This document shows, in pieces, positions 1-7,076 of a stretch of DNA of 7,603 bases. Both the position numbers and the translations under genes were made by a program. Location of the stretch: positions 1 to 7,603 of the forward strand of contig JALQVJ010000289.1 of assembly GCA_023260355.1 (NCBI GenBank). Direction: 5' to 3'. Position 1 is the stretch's first letter. Every line of letters begins with the position of its first letter. The stretch comes from Burkholderiaceae bacterium (GTDB lineage: Bacteria; Pseudomonadota; Gammaproteobacteria; Burkholderiales; Burkholderiaceae_C). The notes under the pieces were generated by a model, which had not been told where the DNA came from, did not search any database, and saw nothing but the letters and a program-made list of their open reading frames with translations.

Positions 1-1
1 C

Positions 2-718
2 GATCTTGGCGAGCTGGCGCAAGCCCAGGCGCTGGCTGCTCGCCTCACACAAGAGAACCTAGAGCTCAGCCGAGCCAATCAGAGCGCCAACTACTTGGCG
101 CTTGAAAACCAACAATTACGCGAGCTGCTGGGCCTGCAAGAGCGCCTGCCCGCCCGAACTCGCGCGACTCAAATTTTGTACCGCGTCTCCGACCCCTACA
201 GCCAAACCGTGATGATCGCCCACGGGAGCGCCGCCGGTGTCCAAAGCGGGGACGCTGTCATCGACACGCGTGGCGTGTGGGGACAAGTGACACAGGCGTA
301 CTCTTTCAGCGCTGAAGTGCGACTGATCAACAGCCCTCAACAACACACGCCTGTGGTCAACGCCCGCAGTGGCGCAGCAGGCGTCATCGTCGGCTCAGCT
401 TTGCAACGCGGCGCGCTCGAACTGCAGTTCACGCCCACGCGCGCCGACTTAGAGGTCGGCGATGTGCTCGTGACCAGCGGCTTAGACGGGGTTTATCCAC
501 CAGGTTTGCCCGTTGCCACCATCACCCGTGTCGAGCGGGGCGCGAAAAACTACTTCGACCTCATCTTGGCCACGCCAACGGCCGATGTGCACAGCTCACG
601 CCATCTGCTGGTTGTGCACACTGAAAAACCTGCCTCGCTCGAGGCGACGGGCGTGGCGCCTGACCCGGGTGTGAAGCCCGCGCCCCAAGCGCGCAGCCAG
701 TCTGGGGGTCAACCATGA
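2..718 (+). CDS. mreC: MreC, rod shape-determining protein (5' end missing)
   Basis: MreC is a bitopic inner-membrane protein whose periplasmic part forms the elongasome scaffold and contacts PBP2 and MreD. The reading frame is open from the left edge, so the N-terminus and its membrane anchor lie outside the window. About 238 residues are visible. The first ~45 are rich in Leu, Glu, Gln and Ala with heptad-like spacing, which fits the MreC coiled coil. The two-lobed beta domain follows, with the family-typical segments GQV near visible residue 94, VGDVLVTSGLDGVYPPGLPV near 152-171, and a closing HLLVV strand. The tail is Pro/Ala/Ser-rich and looks disordered, as is common in betaproteobacterial MreC. 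The TTG at 95 lies inside the coiled coil and is not the start. The TGA stop at 716-718 overlaps the mreD ATG. Identification is by recognised family sequence plus the mreD-mrdA context. Confidence 0.95.
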   Translation, partial: DLGELAQAQALAARLTQENLELSRANQSANYLALENQQLRELLGLQERLPARTRATQILYRVSDPYSQTVMIAHGSAAGVQSGDAVIDTRGVWGQVTQAYSFSAEVRLINSPQQHTPVVNARSGAAGVIVGSALQRGALELQFTPTRADLEVGDVLVTSGLDGVYPPGLPVATITRVERGAKNYFDLILATPTADVHSSRHLLVVHTEKPASLEATGVAPDPGVKPAPQARSQSGGQP

Positions 719-1245
719 TCATGCGCCGCGGCGAGACCTTGCTGTTGCCCCCTTCTGTGCCGTTCATTTGGTTCACCTTGATTGCGTTGTTCATGCTCAG
801 CATGGGCATGAACATCCTGACCGCACAGGCGAACACTTGGTTTCCCGACCTGGTCCTCATTGCCTTGGTGTTTTGGGGCACGCATCAACCCAGGCACGTC
901 GGCATCAGTGCGGCATTCGTCTTCGGCCTGCTCAATGACGTGCAACAGTCTTCGCTCCTTGGGCAACACGCTTTCACGTACAGCTTGGCGATGTATTTTG
1001 CGATCCACCTGCATCGCCGCTTGGCCTATTTCACCGCGCAACAACAGGCCATTCAGTTGATCCCGCTGTTCGTGGGTTTGAACGCGTTGCAATGGCTGAT
1101 CCGCTGGCTGAGCGACTCCGTCACGCCTGCATGGTCTATGTTCTTGGCACCTGTTTTAGAAGTGATGCTGTGGCCAGTGATGGACTGGTTGTTGTTGGCG
1201 CCACAGCGCCGCCCACCCGATCAAGACGATCACAGACCGCTCTGA
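715..1245 (+). CDS. mreD: MreD, rod shape-determining membrane protein
   Basis: MreD is a small polytopic inner-membrane protein of the elongasome that works with MreC and the RodA/PBP2 synthase. The 176-residue product has the usual family length. It shows about five or six hydrophobic segments, roughly at residues 17-37, 42-58, 64-75, 85-98, 112-130 and 140-160. A conserved-looking cytoplasmic-edge motif, FGLLNDVQQSSLLGQHAF, lies at about 70-87 and matches the MreD pattern of GLL-x-D followed by LG. The C-terminus is short, charged and Pro-rich. The ATG overlaps the mreC stop codon (ATGA), which implies translational coupling. A second in-frame ATG two codons later is possible. mrdA follows after only six bases. 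Confidence 0.94.
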   Translation: MIMRRGETLLLPPSVPFIWFTLIALFMLSMGMNILTAQANTWFPDLVLIALVFWGTHQPRHVGISAAFVFGLLNDVQQSSLLGQHAFTYSLAMYFAIHLHRRLAYFTAQQQAIQLIPLFVGLNALQWLIRWLSDSVTPAWSMFLAPVLEVMLWPVMDWLLLAPQRRPPDQDDHRPL

Positions 1246-1251
1246 TACCGC

Positions 1252-3204
1252 ATGGTTACGCTGCGCAATGTTGAACTTGAAATCCTGCGATTCCACCGCC
1301 GCTTGGCCGCAGCTGCGCTGGTCGTTGGAATTGGGTTGGTGTTGATTGCCGCACGAGCGGCATATTTGCAGATCTGGCGCTATGACGCCATGTCCGCCCA
1401 AGCCGAGGGCAATCGCACCGCGATTGAGCCCCTCTCACCTGTGCGCGGCGATATTTTTGACCGTACCGGCAGCATCGTTGCCCGCAACCACGCGGCATAC
1501 GGACTCGAAATCATTCGCAGCGAAACACCAGACCTTGACGACACGCTGGACAAGCTGCGCCAAATATTGGCGTTGAGTGATCAAGACATTCAAAAGTTCA
1601 TGCGCCGCGCCCGTGACGCCACGCGGCGCGAACCCGTGATGTTGCGACAAGAGTTGTCCGCCAGTGAGTTGGCCCGTTTTGCCGCACAGCAATATGCGTT
1701 ACCTGGGGTCAAGGTTCGCGCCATGTTGGTGCGGGAATATCCGCTGGGTGCCACCGCTGGACACGTGCTGGGGTATTTGGGAAGGATCAGCATGGCAGAC
1801 CGCGAGGCCATGCTCGATTGGCCCGATGAAATGCAAGCCGATTACCGCGGGACGAACGAAATCGGCAAGCGTGGGCTGGAGCAAAGTTACGAGCAAGACC
1901 TGCACGGCACCGCGGGGTATCTGCGCATGGAGACGTCCGCTCGAGGGCACACCACGCGCGAGCTCGAGCGTGTGCCAGCCAAAGCCGGGCGTACCTTGTC
2001 ACTGACCGTCGACATGCGCTTACAACAGCTGATCGAGCGCCTGTACGGCCAGCGCAGGGGTGCACTGGTCGCGATTCAACCGCATACCGGCGAAGTGCTG
2101 GCGATGGTGAGCATGCCGACGTTTGACCCCAATTTGTTCGTGGGTGGTATTGATGTGGAGTCGTGGCGTGCGCTCAACGAGTCCATCGATCGCCCCTTGC
2201 TGAACCGGGCTGTCAATGGCACATACCCACCCGGCTCGACCTACAAACCATTCATGGCGTTGCTGGCACTGAGTTCCGGCAAGCGCGGGCCGAAAACAGT
2301 GATTTCTGATCCGGGCTACTGGATGCTGGGAGAGCACAAGTTCAGAAGCCACGGTGATAACGCACTCGGGCCCGTCAATTTGCGCACGAGCATCATCCAA
2401 TCGAGCAACGTCTATTACTACAGTCTGGCTTACGAGTTGGGAATCGATGCCATCCACGCATTCATGGCGCCTTTTGGCTTTGGCCAACGCACGGGCGTCG
2501 ATTTGGTGAGTGAATCGCGTGGCGTGTTGCCAAGCAGAGAGTGGAAAGCCCAAGCATTCGGCGGCAAGCGAGGGCAGTGGTATCCGGGTGACACGGTATC
2601 GCTTGGCATTGGCCAAGGCTTCAACAGCTTCACGATGATGCAACTCGCCACCGCAACGTCAGCACTCGCCAATGGTGGCTTTCGAGTGACCCCACACTTG
2701 GTGCGGCCAGCGCAAACATCTGGGTCCGCGGAAGACGGCGCCAGCGCACCGGTGTCATTGGGGTTGAACCCGCAGCACCTCGCGTGGGTGAAGCAAGCCA
2801 TGGTTGACGTGACACTAGAAGGCACATCGAGAGCCGCGTTCGCTGGCGCGCCCTACTTGAGCGCCGGGAAAACTGGCACAGCACAAGCGGTCACGATTAG
2901 GCAAGGCGACAAATACGACGCCGCCAAATTGGAAGAGCGCAAGCGAGATCACTCCCTCTACGTCGCATTTGCACCAGCGGATAACCCCCAAATCGCGCTG
3001 GCCGCGATCGTCGAAAACGCTGGCTTTGGATCGACAGGGGCAGCCCCCATCGCACGGCGCGTGTTTGACTATTGGCTGCTCAACAAATACCCCAGCGAAG
3101 AAGACATCAAAGCGGTCGCCAAGAGCCAAGCCACCGCCCCCATTGGGGTGCAGCGGGATGCCCAGTCGATTCCACTGGAATTCATTCGCCGCGAACTGAA
3201 CTGA
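1252..3204 (+). CDS. mrdA: Penicillin-binding protein 2 (elongasome D,D-transpeptidase)
   Basis: This is a class B PBP that cross-links peptidoglycan during cell elongation, anchored in the inner membrane with a periplasmic catalytic domain. At 650 residues it is close to E. coli PBP2 (633). One membrane anchor lies at about residues 18-40. The pedestal domain begins with SPVRGDIFDRTG at about 62-73. All three acyl-serine motifs are intact: STYK with catalytic Ser329, SSN at 384-386, and KTGT at 540-543. The YPLGATAGHVLGYLG segment near 163-177 is also PBP2-like. The start chosen is the ATG six bases after mreD. No clear Shine-Dalgarno precedes it, so translation is probably coupled to mreD. 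The C-terminus has an extra ~35-residue tail past the last conserved strand, ending in charged residues. The gene converges on the TSUP gene across a 38-base gap. Confidence 0.97.
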   Translation: MVTLRNVELEILRFHRRLAAAALVVGIGLVLIAARAAYLQIWRYDAMSAQAEGNRTAIEPLSPVRGDIFDRTGSIVARNHAAYGLEIIRSETPDLDDTLDKLRQILALSDQDIQKFMRRARDATRREPVMLRQELSASELARFAAQQYALPGVKVRAMLVREYPLGATAGHVLGYLGRISMADREAMLDWPDEMQADYRGTNEIGKRGLEQSYEQDLHGTAGYLRMETSARGHTTRELERVPAKAGRTLSLTVDMRLQQLIERLYGQRRGALVAIQPHTGEVLAMVSMPTFDPNLFVGGIDVESWRALNESIDRPLLNRAVNGTYPPGSTYKPFMALLALSSGKRGPKTVISDPGYWMLGEHKFRSHGDNALGPVNLRTSIIQSSNVYYYSLAYELGIDAIHAFMAPFGFGQRTGVDLVSESRGVLPSREWKAQAFGGKRGQWYPGDTVSLGIGQGFNSFTMMQLATATSALANGGFRVTPHLVRPAQTSGSAEDGASAPVSLGLNPQHLAWVKQAMVDVTLEGTSRAAFAGAPYLSAGKTGTAQAVTIRQGDKYDAAKLEERKRDHSLYVAFAPADNPQIALAAIVENAGFGSTGAAPIARRVFDYWLLNKYPSEEDIKAVAKSQATAPIGVQRDAQSIPLEFIRRELN

Positions 3205-3242
3205 GCGCCCACGGCAGAACCCAAGACCTTCGCTCAGCTCGC

Positions 3243-4010
3243 TCAGAAATAGGCGTCGATGCTCGTTTTCAAAATCAGGGCGGTCACGACGAACACAAAC
3301 ACGCCCCGCACAAATCCTGCGCCATGGCGCAACGCCATGCGAGAGCCCAATAGGCTGCCCGCCACGTTGGCCAACGCAGTCCAGAGCACCACATGCCACC
3401 AGACATGGCCTTGATATGCAAAGAGCCCCAGGGCCGCGATATTCGAAGACCAATTCAACAGCTTTGCAGTCGCACTCGCGTGCAGGAAGTCATACCCCAA
3501 AACCCTCACCAACAAAATGACGAAAAAGCTACCCGTTCCGGGACCAAAGAAACCGTCATAGCCGCCCACCACAGCAGCGATGCCCATCATCCAAAAGCGC
3601 TCATGGCGCGCACTCAGGCGGGGCGCATGTTGTTTGCCCATGTCACGCTTGAACAGCGTGTAAAGCAAGACTGTCACGAGAATAAAAGGCAAGACCTTGC
3701 GCAACATCTCTGGGTGCAGCTGAGTGACCATCCAGGCACCGCCGATGGATGCGACGCAAGCACACAACATGGCCAACAAAACGGTGCGCCATGGCAATTG
3801 AACATGGCGGGCATAGTTGACGCTGGCCGCTGCAGTGCCCCACATCGATGTGCCCTTGTTCACGCCAAACAAAGTCGCTGGGTGGGCATTGGGAAACGTG
3901 GCAAACAGCGCGGGCACCATCACCAGGCCGCCGCCCCCAACAATCGCGTCAATGAAACCGGCCAGCCCAGAGGCGGCGGTGATCACCACCCACTCCAAAC
4001 CCGTCATCAT
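3243..4010 (-). CDS. TSUP/DUF81 (TauE/SafE family, YfcA-like) membrane transporter
   Basis: The product is a predicted inner-membrane permease of the TSUP family, whose characterised members move sulfite, sulfoacetate, taurine-related compounds or other small organic anions, usually outward. The substrate here cannot be read from sequence. With the ATG at 4010 it has 255 residues, normal for the family. The two family repeats are visible. The N-terminal one has GLAGFIDAIVGGGGLVMVPA at 15-34, then GVNKGTSMWGT at 49-59. The C-terminal one has GGYDGFFGPGTGSF at 149-162, then TAKLLNWSSN at 181-190. Seven or eight hydrophobic segments are evident. A longer reading from a TTG at 4052 would start inside the terminator T-tract and is rejected. 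The ATG at 4010 has only a weak GGA upstream, and a second ATG follows directly. It converges with mrdA and lies about 40 bases downstream of an intrinsic terminator, so its promoter must be in or just before that terminator, or it depends on read-through. Confidence 0.88.
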   Translation of the reverse strand: MMTGLEWVVITAASGLAGFIDAIVGGGGLVMVPALFATFPNAHPATLFGVNKGTSMWGTAAASVNYARHVQLPWRTVLLAMLCACVASIGGAWMVTQLHPEMLRKVLPFILVTVLLYTLFKRDMGKQHAPRLSARHERFWMMGIAAVVGGYDGFFGPGTGSFFVILLVRVLGYDFLHASATAKLLNWSSNIAALGLFAYQGHVWWHVVLWTALANVAGSLLGSRMALRHGAGFVRGVFVFVVTALILKTSIDAYF

Positions 4011-4050
4011 GTTGGTCCAACTTTTTGGTGCATTGGCAGCGTGTCGCCAC

Positions 4051-4080
4051 AAAAAAAGCGCCGGTGATTACACCGGCGCT
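4051..4080 (-). terminator. Intrinsic terminator, minus strand
   Basis: The two arms at 4057-4066 and 4071-4080 are perfectly complementary over 10 GC-rich base pairs around a 4-base loop (4067-4070). On the minus strand the stem is followed at once by a run of T (4056-4051 plus the closing base), the classic rho-independent layout. The opposite side lacks a T-tract (TTGGGG), so the signal is directional. It most simply ends transcripts from the GMC oxidoreductase gene, whose stop is 167 bases upstream on the same strand. Confidence 0.9.
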
Positions 4081-4247
4081 TGGGGTTCGTCTCTAAAGGA
4101 CGGTATCGTCTCCTCGGCCTCGCTCTTTGAGCAAAAGCACGTTTTGCTGCGAGTGGCTGCACTGTAAAGGCATCACTCGCCACCGCGTACTGGGACTTTC
4201 CCCTAGAGCCAAGCAGTGGCCCGGCCAGGTGACGCCACCCAAAAGGT
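4081..4247 (-). other. Hairpin-rich intergenic stretch between the GMC gene and the terminator
   Basis: No recognised gene is present. Read on the minus strand it contains several short inverted repeats. One is a 7-bp stem pairing 4149-4155 with 4174-4180 (18-base loop). Another is GACG-ATAC-CGTC at 4099-4110. There is also a GCTC-AAA-GAGC hairpin near 4125-4135, and GGTG-GCGT-CACC lies near the GMC stop. A 26-codon open frame (4173 to 4093, minus) has no convincing ribosome site. The stretch may be a long 3' untranslated region or a small RNA ending at the terminator. I compared it by eye with 4.5S, 6S, tmRNA and RNase P signatures and saw no convincing match. Confidence 0.4.
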
Positions 4248-5903
4248 TCACGTGCTGGCCAAAATCCAGCGGGCAGCTTTTTCAGCAATCAACAGCGTTG
4301 GACTATTTGTGTTGCCGCTCGTGATCGTGGGCATCACCCCTGCATCAGCGATATGCAAGCCTCGAATCGCCGAGCCCTGGCCGTCAAGCGCCTGCAAATG
4401 GGGGTTGACCACAGCCATCGGATCATTCTGTCGCCCCATTTTGGTGGTGCCGACTGGGTGAAAAATAGTGGTGGCGATATCACCTGCCAAGCGAACCAAC
4501 TCATCGTCCGTTTGGTACTGCACACCTGGCTTGATTTCCCGCGGGTTGTAAGGCTTCAGCGCAGGCTGGGCTACGATATTTCGCGCGACCCGCAACGAGT
4601 CAGCAGCCACCTTTCGGTCGTCAGCGGTGCTCAAGTAGTTGGGCGAAATCGCGGGCGCATCGGCGCAATCCGCCGTCTTGACATGCACCGTGCCTCGGCT
4701 TGTCGGGTTCAAATTGCAAACGCTGGCGGTGAAGGCGTTGAAGCGATGCAACGGCTGGCCAAAGGCGTCCAAACTCAGCGGTTGAACATGGAACTCGATA
4801 TTGGGCCACTCCCGTTGAGCGTCGCTGCGCGTGAAGCCGCCCATCTGGCTCGGCGCCATGCTCATGGGGCCACTGCGCTTGAACAAGTACTCCAACCCGA
4901 TCGCTGCCTTGCCCCACAGGCTGTTGGCTTGCGTGTTCAGTGTCTTGACGCCGTCCACCTCATAGACCGCGCGAATTTGCAGGTGATCTTGTAAGTTAGC
5001 GCCCACTCCCGGATGGTCGATTTTGACATCAATGCCCGCCGCATCCAGCACTTGCTTCTGCCCAATACCCGACAACTCAAGGACTTGGACCGAGCCGATC
5101 GCACCCGCAGCCAGCACCACGCCGCGCACCGCATTCACGCCAATCGATTGGCCTTTGCGACGCAATTGGGCCCCGGTGCATCGCCAGCCCTGGACAGGGT
5201 CCTGGGTCAAGTGAAGCTTTTCCACTTGGGTTTCGGTCCAAACCGTCAGGTTCGGCCTCGACATGACTGGGCGCAAAAACGCCTTGCTGGCGTTCCATCG
5301 CCAGCCAGAGCGCTGGTTCACCTCGAAGTAACCCACGCCCTCATTGGTCCCACGATTGAAGTCGCTCGTCTCGGGAACACCGGTTTGCACAGCCGCCTTG
5401 GCAAACGCATCCAATATTTCCCAGCGCAGCCGTTGCTTTTCGACGCGCCACTCTTTGCCGTGTCCATGAAAACGCCGGTGCTCTGGGTCCGCCTCGTCGC
5501 CATCCAGTCGGTAGTGGGATTCGTGTCCCATGAAGTCGGCCAATGAACGCTCCCACGACCATTCATCTTCACCGGTGAGGGCGGCCCACTGATCGTAATC
5601 CCGAGCCTGGCCGCGCATATAAATCATGCCATTGATGCTCGAACATCCCCCCAAGGCCTTGCCGCGCGGGTATAACAGGCTGCGGCCGTTCAGGCCAGGA
5701 TCTGCCTCGGTGCGATACAACCAGTCGGTTCGGGGATTGCCAATGCAATACAGGTAGCCCACCGGAATATGAATCCAGTGGTAGTTGTCTGACTTGCCCG
5801 CTTCAATCAACAACACTTTGCGGCTGGGGTCAGCGCTCAGCCGGTTGGCCAACAGACAGCCCGCTGTCCCTGCGCCGACGATGATGTGGTCAAAATCTTG
5901 CAT
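4248..5903 (-). CDS. GMC-family FAD-dependent oxidoreductase (choline/alcohol dehydrogenase type)
   Basis: This is a flavoenzyme predicted to oxidise an alcohol to an aldehyde. Family members act on choline, aliphatic or polyethylene glycol alcohols, and the substrate is not decidable here. The 551 residues match BetA/AlkJ-type length. The FAD-binding Rossmann motif is G10-A-G12-T-A-G15, followed by LLIEAG at 31-36. GMC signature 1 is GKALGGCSSINGMIYMRG at 81-98. Signature 2 lies at 267-281 (GAIGSVQVLELSGIG) with Val272 at a position usually Pro or Ser. The C-terminal active site has HPVGTTKMG with His482, and NTNSPT with Asn533, the likely His/Asn catalytic pair by analogy with BetA and choline oxidase. 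No signal peptide is seen, so it is probably cytoplasmic or membrane-associated. The ATG at 5903 is chosen because GAGGA lies six bases upstream and the flavin fold begins at residue 5. A minus-strand terminator lies 167 bases downstream. No BetB-type aldehyde dehydrogenase or transporter is adjacent. Confidence 0.93.
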   Translation of the reverse strand: MQDFDHIIVGAGTAGCLLANRLSADPSRKVLLIEAGKSDNYHWIHIPVGYLYCIGNPRTDWLYRTEADPGLNGRSLLYPRGKALGGCSSINGMIYMRGQARDYDQWAALTGEDEWSWERSLADFMGHESHYRLDGDEADPEHRRFHGHGKEWRVEKQRLRWEILDAFAKAAVQTGVPETSDFNRGTNEGVGYFEVNQRSGWRWNASKAFLRPVMSRPNLTVWTETQVEKLHLTQDPVQGWRCTGAQLRRKGQSIGVNAVRGVVLAAGAIGSVQVLELSGIGQKQVLDAAGIDVKIDHPGVGANLQDHLQIRAVYEVDGVKTLNTQANSLWGKAAIGLEYLFKRSGPMSMAPSQMGGFTRSDAQREWPNIEFHVQPLSLDAFGQPLHRFNAFTASVCNLNPTSRGTVHVKTADCADAPAISPNYLSTADDRKVAADSLRVARNIVAQPALKPYNPREIKPGVQYQTDDELVRLAGDIATTIFHPVGTTKMGRQNDPMAVVNPHLQALDGQGSAIRGLHIADAGVMPTITSGNTNSPTLLIAEKAARWILAST

Positions 5904-5909
5904 TCCGCG

Positions 5910-5914
5910 TCCTC
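5910..5914 (-). promoter_or_regulatory. Ribosome binding site of the GMC gene
   Basis: GAGGA on the minus strand lies six bases before the ATG at 5903. It decides the start against an open reading frame that continues upstream to about 6137, where it would overlap the end of the TDT transporter gene and encode sequence unlike any GMC N-terminus. Confidence 0.75.
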
Positions 5915-6045
5915 GTGCATCTTGAGCGAACCGGTTGTCGCTCTCCAATGGGCTCGAGATTACCGCATCTGCAGTGGATTGCCACGCACCCCAATGACAC
6001 ACCCAAGTCGCAGAAGTTGGGGTCAGCCTTGGGTGCGCCGGTCTT
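5915..6045 (-). other. Intergenic leader between TDT transporter and GMC gene
   Basis: The region between the TDT stop and the GMC ribosome site has no coding content I can support. It holds a perfect 8-bp inverted repeat, CACCCAAG at 6000-6007 and CTTGGGTG at 6028-6035, with a 20-base loop. There is no T-tract after it on either strand, so it is not a standard terminator. I found no convincing -35/-10 pair by eye. It may hold the GMC promoter or an operator, or the gene may be co-transcribed with the upstream cluster. Confidence 0.35.
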
Positions 6046-7068
6046 TCACGCGGGCCGCAAAGGGGGCGGCGCAGGCTCTGGCACCAGCAGCGTGCCTTGG
6101 TACAAACCGCGCACAGTGGACACGGCCAACCAGCCAATCACCAGCGACGTCAACGCCAGCAACACCATCGCAACCGCCGGCATCCAAACGGTGGCCTGTC
6201 GCTCGGCGAGCAGCAGTGTCAAACCCGTCAAGGCGGCTAGCGGAAAGGAGACCGCCCAAAAACCCATGTGAAAACCCACCGCCATCGCGCGGTGGATGAC
6301 TTGGGTTGCCCACAGGAGGCTGAATACCGCCACACCCCAAAACCCCATGGACCAACCGAGGGGCGCATTCAAGATCACGCTGACCACACCCACCACCGAA
6401 GGCGGCGCCACGGTAATGAACCAAGACATCAACAACCGAGGCGGCAGCGCGGAGTGCGCAGCCCTGCGCGCCAACACCAAGACCAGCACCACGGGCCAAA
6501 AGAACACGCCAATGGCCAATTGGGCCATTGACCATTCGAGGTGCCCCAATGGCACGCCCGCCAGAGGCACCACAACATTGCCAACCACCGGAATGAACAG
6601 CACCGGCGTGATGCCGGCCCACATTGGGGGGTCGCCTTCGCGGTGTTCATGCAACCACCGGCCCAACACCCAAAGGGTGATGCCCAGCTCTGCAGCCGCA
6701 GCAACAGCCCAGACACCGTCGACCCAAACATGGGCCCCCAAGTACTGGACGGCCAGTGCCGCCAACAACAGCACGCCCACAGGAATCGTCGCTGCGAACG
6801 CGTGGCGCACAGGGTGCGCCACATCTTGTCGCAACGCCTCAGGAAAGCGCTGTGTCCTGCGCCACATGGCCACTGCGATCGCAAGCCACACCAACGCGGC
6901 AACACCGCCCAGCACTTGGGCGACCACGTCAGCCATAGGTCCCATGAGGTAAGCCGCGCGCGACCAAGCGATGGCCAAACCGGTCAACCCCATCACGGTG
7001 CTGAACCAGACGAGCTGCAAGTGGGCCAAGCCGTGCGCGGGAAGCGCGCTGTTTGCTGAAGTTTGCAT
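6046..7068 (-). CDS. SLAC1/TehA-type anion transporter (TDT family)
   Basis: The product is a predicted inner-membrane transporter or channel of the tellurite-resistance/dicarboxylate (TDT) family, which includes bacterial TehA, plant SLAC1 anion channels, yeast malate permease and the fungal sulfite exporter Ssu1. The 340 residues carry about ten hydrophobic segments, as expected. Recognisable parts are the first helix (VWFSTVMGLTGLAIAW, about 20-35), the FFWPVVLVLVLAR segment near 189-201, the FITVAPPSVVGV stretch near 217-228, and HMGFWAVSFPLAALTGL near 267-283. That last segment probably corresponds to the helix carrying the gating Phe of TehA/SLAC1 (Phe275 here, alignment from memory). 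The C-terminus is short and Pro-rich. The ATG at 7068 lies nine bases after the DUF2892 stop. A GTG at 7089 would add seven residues and overlap that stop by 13 bases, but its AAGG lies only three bases away. The anion carried is unknown. It is probably co-transcribed with the DUF2892 gene. Confidence 0.87.
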   Translation of the reverse strand: MQTSANSALPAHGLAHLQLVWFSTVMGLTGLAIAWSRAAYLMGPMADVVAQVLGGVAALVWLAIAVAMWRRTQRFPEALRQDVAHPVRHAFAATIPVGVLLLAALAVQYLGAHVWVDGVWAVAAAAELGITLWVLGRWLHEHREGDPPMWAGITPVLFIPVVGNVVVPLAGVPLGHLEWSMAQLAIGVFFWPVVLVLVLARRAAHSALPPRLLMSWFITVAPPSVVGVVSVILNAPLGWSMGFWGVAVFSLLWATQVIHRAMAVGFHMGFWAVSFPLAALTGLTLLLAERQATVWMPAVAMVLLALTSLVIGWLAVSTVRGLYQGTLLVPEPAPPPLRPA

Positions 7069-7076
7069 CGCCGCGA

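Noticed and set aside
2020..2643. A long minus-strand open frame (207 codons) opposite mrdA
   Set aside because: It is antisense to the catalytic region of a clear PBP2, has Arg/His/Ala-rich composition typical of a shadow frame, and lacks domain-like features.
4011..4052. A 14-residue upstream extension of the TSUP protein
   Set aside because: It begins with a TTG inside the terminator T-tract, and the TSUP fold begins naturally at the ATG pair at 4010-4005.
4093..4173. A 26-codon minus-strand frame starting MPLQCSHSQQ and ending just before the terminator
   Set aside because: The position is suggestive, but there is no convincing ribosome site, no recognisable family and no membrane segment. 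Frames this short are common by chance.
4081..4247. A known housekeeping RNA (4.5S, 6S, tmRNA or RNase P) in the spacer
   Set aside because: A GGGGAAAGTCCC-like patch near 4190-4204 recalls RNase P, but the region is far too short and the other conserved elements are missing. None of the other families' signatures could be matched by eye.
4353..4994. A long plus-strand open frame (213 codons) opposite the GMC gene
   Set aside because: It is the complement of a well-supported GMC coding region that carries the catalytic motifs, and it has no recognisable family features of its own.
5904..6137. A 78-residue N-terminal extension of the GMC protein
   Set aside because: It overlaps the end of the TDT gene in another frame, is rich in Trp, Cys and Arg unlike any GMC N-terminus, and the ATG at 5903 has a good ribosome site right before the flavin-binding fold.
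6296..6952. A long plus-strand open frame (218 codons) opposite the TDT gene
   Set aside because: It is rich in Thr, Pro, Asn and His as expected from the complement of a membrane-protein gene; the minus-strand frame has a recognisable fold.
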